A stretch of 64,000 nt of DNA from the NCBI GenBank assembly GCA_016125075.1, contig WGMO01000017.1, forward strand, positions 62,001-126,000, written 5' to 3'. The position numbers were made by a program, and so were the translations under genes. Each line of letters starts with the position of its first letter. Position 1 is the first letter of the stretch. Of the stretch, positions 62,973 through 64,000 are shown piece after piece. The stretch comes from Terrimonas sp. Its GTDB lineage: Bacteria > Bacteroidota > Bacteroidia > Chitinophagales > Chitinophagaceae. The notes below the pieces were generated by a model. It did not search any database. It saw only the letters and a program-made list of their open reading frames with translations, and was not told where the DNA came from.

Positions 62973-63191
62973 TTACTTGTACCTGAATATGATCCTGCCC
63001 CTCGTTAAATCATAAGGGCTCATTTCCACCCCCACTTTATCACCCGGCAAAATACGGATATAGTGCATCCTCATTTTTCCCGAAATAGTCGCCAAAATCT
63101 CGTGCCCATTCTCCAGTTTCACCCTGAACATTGCATTTGACAAGGCTTCGATGATAGTGCCGTCCTGTTTAATTAAGGGTTGTTTTGACAT
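62973..63191 (-). CDS. infA: translation initiation factor IF-1
   Basis: IF-1 blocks the A-site of the 30S subunit during initiation. The 72-residue OB-fold protein has the family pattern [53 protein letters not shown] (in parts) and ends in IIFRYK. It is the first gene of the alpha block, with a TATCTTTG box 13 nt upstream, so this block has its own promoter. Confidence 0.97.
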   Translation of the reverse strand: MSKQPLIKQDGTIIEALSNAMFRVKLENGHEILATISGKMRMHYIRILPGDKVGVEMSPYDLTRGRIIFRYK

Positions 63192-63204
63192 ATTTTTGGG
63201 AGCG

Positions 63205-63212
63205 CAAAGATA
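63205..63212 (-). promoter_or_regulatory. candidate -7 promoter box of the alpha operon (TATCTTTG)
   Basis: On the minus strand TATCTTTG fits TAnnTTTG and lies 13 nt before the infA ATG. The leader would be very short. No TTTG -33 box is seen. Confidence 0.5.
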
Positions 63213-63311
63213 AGAGTATCAGGCCGAAAAAAGAAAAAAGGGATTATTTTTTTCCACAACGATGCAGAAAAAGGACCCGGGGAAGGGAAATTATGCAGGA
63301 CTGTCTGTAAA

Positions 63312-63707
63312 TCAATGCCTTTCGAGTGGCACTTTTGTCATGGAAGCATGAAGATTTTGCAGTTCATGCACAGCAATCGGTATTTCAAAATGACGACGGT
63401 CTTCCCGGTACCACATTTCAACCTTAGAAAAATTGCCTTTTTCGGGAAGAAGCATCCGGAAAGCGCCTTTCTTATATTTCACGGATCCATTCATATCCTC
63501 AGCCTCAAAACCGAATTTATGGAGCTGGTCTTCATTCAGTGCAACTGGAAACAGGTCCTGCTGAGGGTACCAGAATGCCTGGATACCATTGTCGACCAGG
63601 GCCATGTGCTCTTCACGGTTGGTCTGCACCACGGTACCCTCTCGCATCAACCCTTCATGGTTGACCATGATAATGTCGCCGGCTTGCAAATGTCCTATTT
63701 TAATCAT
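63312..63707 (-). CDS. conserved-looking hypothetical protein
   Basis: The 131-residue protein has no signal peptide or membrane segment. It seems beta-rich at first (HLQAGDIIMVNHEGLMREGTVVQ in parts), with later EMWYREDRRHFEIPIAVHELQNLH. I recognise no family. It lies between the permease end and infA, 104 nt from the infA promoter box; relation to translation genes is not shown. Confidence 0.6.
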   Translation of the reverse strand: MIKIGHLQAGDIIMVNHEGLMREGTVVQTNREEHMALVDNGIQAFWYPQQDLFPVALNEDQLHKFGFEAEDMNGSVKYKKGAFRMLLPEKGNFSKVEMWYREDRRHFEIPIAVHELQNLHASMTKVPLERH

Positions 63708-63766
63708 ATGGCTGAAATTTTATACCCTGAATATACAAAATTTGCCACCTACTGAAAATGATTTTA

Positions 63767-64000
63767 TCATGATCTTTTCCTGTAACTGATCACCGCCCAG
63801 CCGTTAAAAAACAGGGCGAAACCCATCATGATATAGAGATAGTTCCTGATGTCTGAAAGGGTACTGCCTTTCAATACCACCATACGCATCACTTCTATAA
63901 AATAGCTGACAGGGTTAAACCGGGTGATCCATTGGGCCCATTCCGGCATGCTGTCGATCGAAGTATACAGTCCCCCCAGCAAGATAAATATCATCATTAA
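63767..64000 (-). CDS. ABC-2 type transporter permease, C-terminal fragment
   Basis: The frame enters from the right edge and ends at 63767, giving the last 77 residues visible. It contains a membrane segment (MMIFILLGGLYT), the loop MPEWAQWITRFNPVSYFIEVMR and a final membrane segment with YLYIMMGFALFFNGWAVI and YRKRS. This matches the C-terminus of ABC-2 permeases of the YhhJ/YbhR type. The N-terminal part is outside the window. Confidence 0.75.
   Translation of the reverse strand, partial: LMMIFILLGGLYTSIDSMPEWAQWITRFNPVSYFIEVMRMVVLKGSTLSDIRNYLYIMMGFALFFNGWAVISYRKRS

Overview
The window looks like chromosomal DNA of a Bacteroidota bacterium, most likely family Chitinophagaceae or a close relative (inference from gene content, not from a search). 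Supporting signs are a type IX secretion C-terminal sorting domain, DUF6702 and other Bacteroidota-type families, zinc-less S14 and L36 proteins, an rplQ-carA neighbourhood, weak Shine-Dalgarno signals with several TTG starts, and about ten upstream TAnnTTTG boxes. That box is the -7 element known for the Bacteroidota primary sigma factor; the best copy, before rpsJ, also has a TTTG -33 box 20 nt upstream.

Layout. 1-10.6 kb: a cut secreted protein, an SDR enzyme, a photolyase-like flavoprotein with unusual domain order, a thioesterase, two PlsC-type acyltransferases, a T9SS cargo protein, ribosomal protein S1 and a YhiN-type flavoprotein. 10.6-23.1 kb: the S10-spc ribosomal protein cluster on the minus strand, rpsJ to secY and map, 23 genes. 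23.2-28 kb: a secreted beta-helix protein, a flippase-like membrane protein and a GT39 glycosyltransferase. 28-34.7 kb: an AraC regulator, a PspC protein, aconitase, a small hypothetical and a prolyl oligopeptidase lipoprotein. 35-39 kb: a stand-alone HATPase domain, a NYN-LOTUS protein, a SET protein, and an ECF sigma factor overlapping a gene for a possible envelope-spanning anti-sigma/beta-barrel protein. 39-46.6 kb: cysteine desulfurase, GlmM, a methyltransferase, an LtaS-like sulfatase-fold enzyme, PAP2 and a CBS/CorC protein. 46.6-52 kb: a DUF6702/HupE-UreJ/M1 peptidase group, then an SPFH/membrane protein/ribbon-helix-helix operon with an operator-like repeat in front. 52-59.3 kb: an esterase, a MORN-like protein, a BNR-propeller protein, a CoA-transferase, AroQ and CarA. 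59.3-63.2 kb: the alpha operon infA-rpmJ-rpsM-rpsK-rpsD-rpoA-rplQ. The right end cuts an ABC-2 permease gene.

The ribosomal genes dominate. In many bacteria infA-rplQ follows secY-map directly; here that block lies about 36 kb upstream of rpsJ on the same strand, and no str-operon genes precede rpsJ. Hairpins occur in many of the longer ribosomal spacers, including terminator-like ones on both sides of secY and between rpsM and rpsK. S3, L22 and L17 carry charged low-complexity tails.

No rRNA, tRNA, CRISPR, insertion sequence or phage gene was recognised. No stretch above 300 bases lacks a gene; the longest gaps (1609-1871, 5902-6149, 22462-22719, 34700-34963, 36721-36977) are covered below or hold nothing I can name. 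Nothing was searched against a database; family names rest on recognised motifs.
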